Origin: Pisolithus tinctorius
Lineage: Eukaryota > Basidiomycota > Agaricomycetes > Boletales > Pisolithaceae
DNA: 64,000 nucleotides
Assembly (NCBI GenBank): GCA_024663395.1
Contig: JANFAH010000005.1
Span: 2,418,001-2,482,000, forward strand
Reading direction: 5' to 3'
Position numbers and translations under genes: made by a program. This document shows, piece after piece, positions 63,414 through 64,000 of the stretch. The notes below the pieces were generated by a model. That model saw only the letters and a list, made by a program, of their open reading frames with translations. It was not told the origin of the DNA and did not search any database. Within the stretch, counting starts at the first letter, position 1. Every line of letters starts with the position of its first letter.

Positions 63414-63484
63414 GGCCTTAGGCTAGGAATGAACCCCAGCGTGATCCCCGTGATGCGGGGTGTCCTGACGCTAAACGATTAAGC
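63414..63484 (-). pseudogene. Decayed tRNA-like sequence (tRNA-Glu or Asp type)
   Basis: On the minus strand, 71 nt have the length and order of a tRNA. There is an A-box-like GTTTAGCGTCAGGACA, an anticodon-arm hairpin CCCC-GCATCAC-GGGG and a B-box-like GGGGTTCATTCC. The acceptor arms pair at only about four of seven positions. The base before the anticodon is C instead of T, and the T loop lacks one base of TTCGATTCC. It resembles fungal tRNA-Glu most, but is not functional as written. It could be a tRNA pseudogene or the head of a tRNA-derived SINE. Confidence 0.4.
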
Positions 63485-64000
63485 TTTGCAGCCTCTCTTT
63501 CTTTCTGGTCCACTCTTAAGTAAGTAGGTACACGTCACCCGACCTTCATTAAGGGGCTCATTGCACCACCATGGACTGGCAAGTACCACCGTGCACCCAT
63601 CAGAATTCTGCATAGAAAGATAACGAAGAAGGTATGGTAATGTCTTGGCATTGAGACAAGCCCTTTCCGAATTGCCAATATGTAGTAAGTCAGCAAATTC
63701 TTGGATAAACAGGCTGTGCAAGTCTCAAGATATGCTAGTCACTTACAAGCTCTGAAGTAGCCCTGTGATCATGCCTATCCCCTTGATTGGGACTCTAGTG
63801 TCGGACGAGTTTACGAATGCTAAGCCACCAAAAGCGGGATTAGTAATGATATGCACAAGGGAAGTGCGTGTAGCGTACACGCTGATGCCAAGCCAACATG
63901 CTCAGAACAGCAACAGTTGGCCTAGGTGTGTGTGTACGCCGCCATCAGTATACAAACAACGATAACGGACTCTTACGAGCTGTGAGCGAGTCAGTCCGCA
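63485..64000. other. Right-edge interval without a recognised gene
   Basis: There are short frames only (63479-63721 minus, 63765-63965 plus), and neither resembles a known family. A gene continuing beyond the edge cannot be excluded. Confidence 0.4.

Overview
This window is nuclear DNA of a basidiomycete fungus, almost certainly an Agaricomycete. The genes carry many short GT-AG introns (mostly about 50-60 nt), lie head-to-head or tail-to-tail with gaps of 70-320 bp, and include families restricted to or typical of Agaricomycetes. I rebuilt gene models by hand by joining reading frames across splice sites and checking intron phase. Exon ends are stated where I checked them and are otherwise approximate. 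Nothing prokaryotic (operon, CRISPR, insertion sequence) was seen.

Positions 1-28150 are a dense housekeeping block. In order they hold: a truncated T5orf172/Mug113-type gene (-), the rRNA-processing factor LCP5/neuroguidin (+), uracil-DNA glycosylase (+), the PAN2 deadenylase subunit (-), a FYVE/Rabenosyn-type endosomal protein PEP7/VAC1 (+), the RAM-pathway leucine-rich-repeat protein SOG2 (-), a JmjC oxygenase of the KDM8/JMJD5 type (-), the Swi2/Snf2 ATPase MOT1 (+), twinfilin (+) and mitochondrial succinyl-CoA:3-ketoacid CoA transferase (+). Positions 28150-32700 are gene-poor, with one small lineage-specific zinc-binding-type protein.

Positions 32700-45400 are dense again: a SMI1/KNR4 protein (+), an MSC7-type membrane aldehyde dehydrogenase (+), the sterol sensor SCAP (+), histone acetyltransferase HAT1 (-) and the kinetochore protein MIS12/MTW1 (+). 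HAT1 and MTW1 share a 120-bp promoter that carries an MluI cell-cycle box.

Positions 45400-64000 are mostly gene-poor. They contain an intact GH3-type acyl-acid-amido synthetase gene (-), an unidentified multi-exon candidate gene just upstream of it, a decayed second copy of that candidate on the other side of GH3, a possible small secreted protein, a long low-complexity fungal protein at 58894-60610, microsatellites, and a decayed tRNA-like sequence near the right edge.

There is no obvious single pathway. The shared themes are RNA processing and decay (LCP5, PAN2), chromatin, transcription and chromosome segregation (MOT1, JmjC, HAT1, MTW1), polarity, membrane and wall control (SOG2, KNR4, PEP7, twinfilin, SCAP) and acyl-CoA or aldehyde metabolism. 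The least explained part is the 45-53 kb interval around GH3, where a duplicated and decaying gene flanks an enzyme family best known from plant hormone conjugation.
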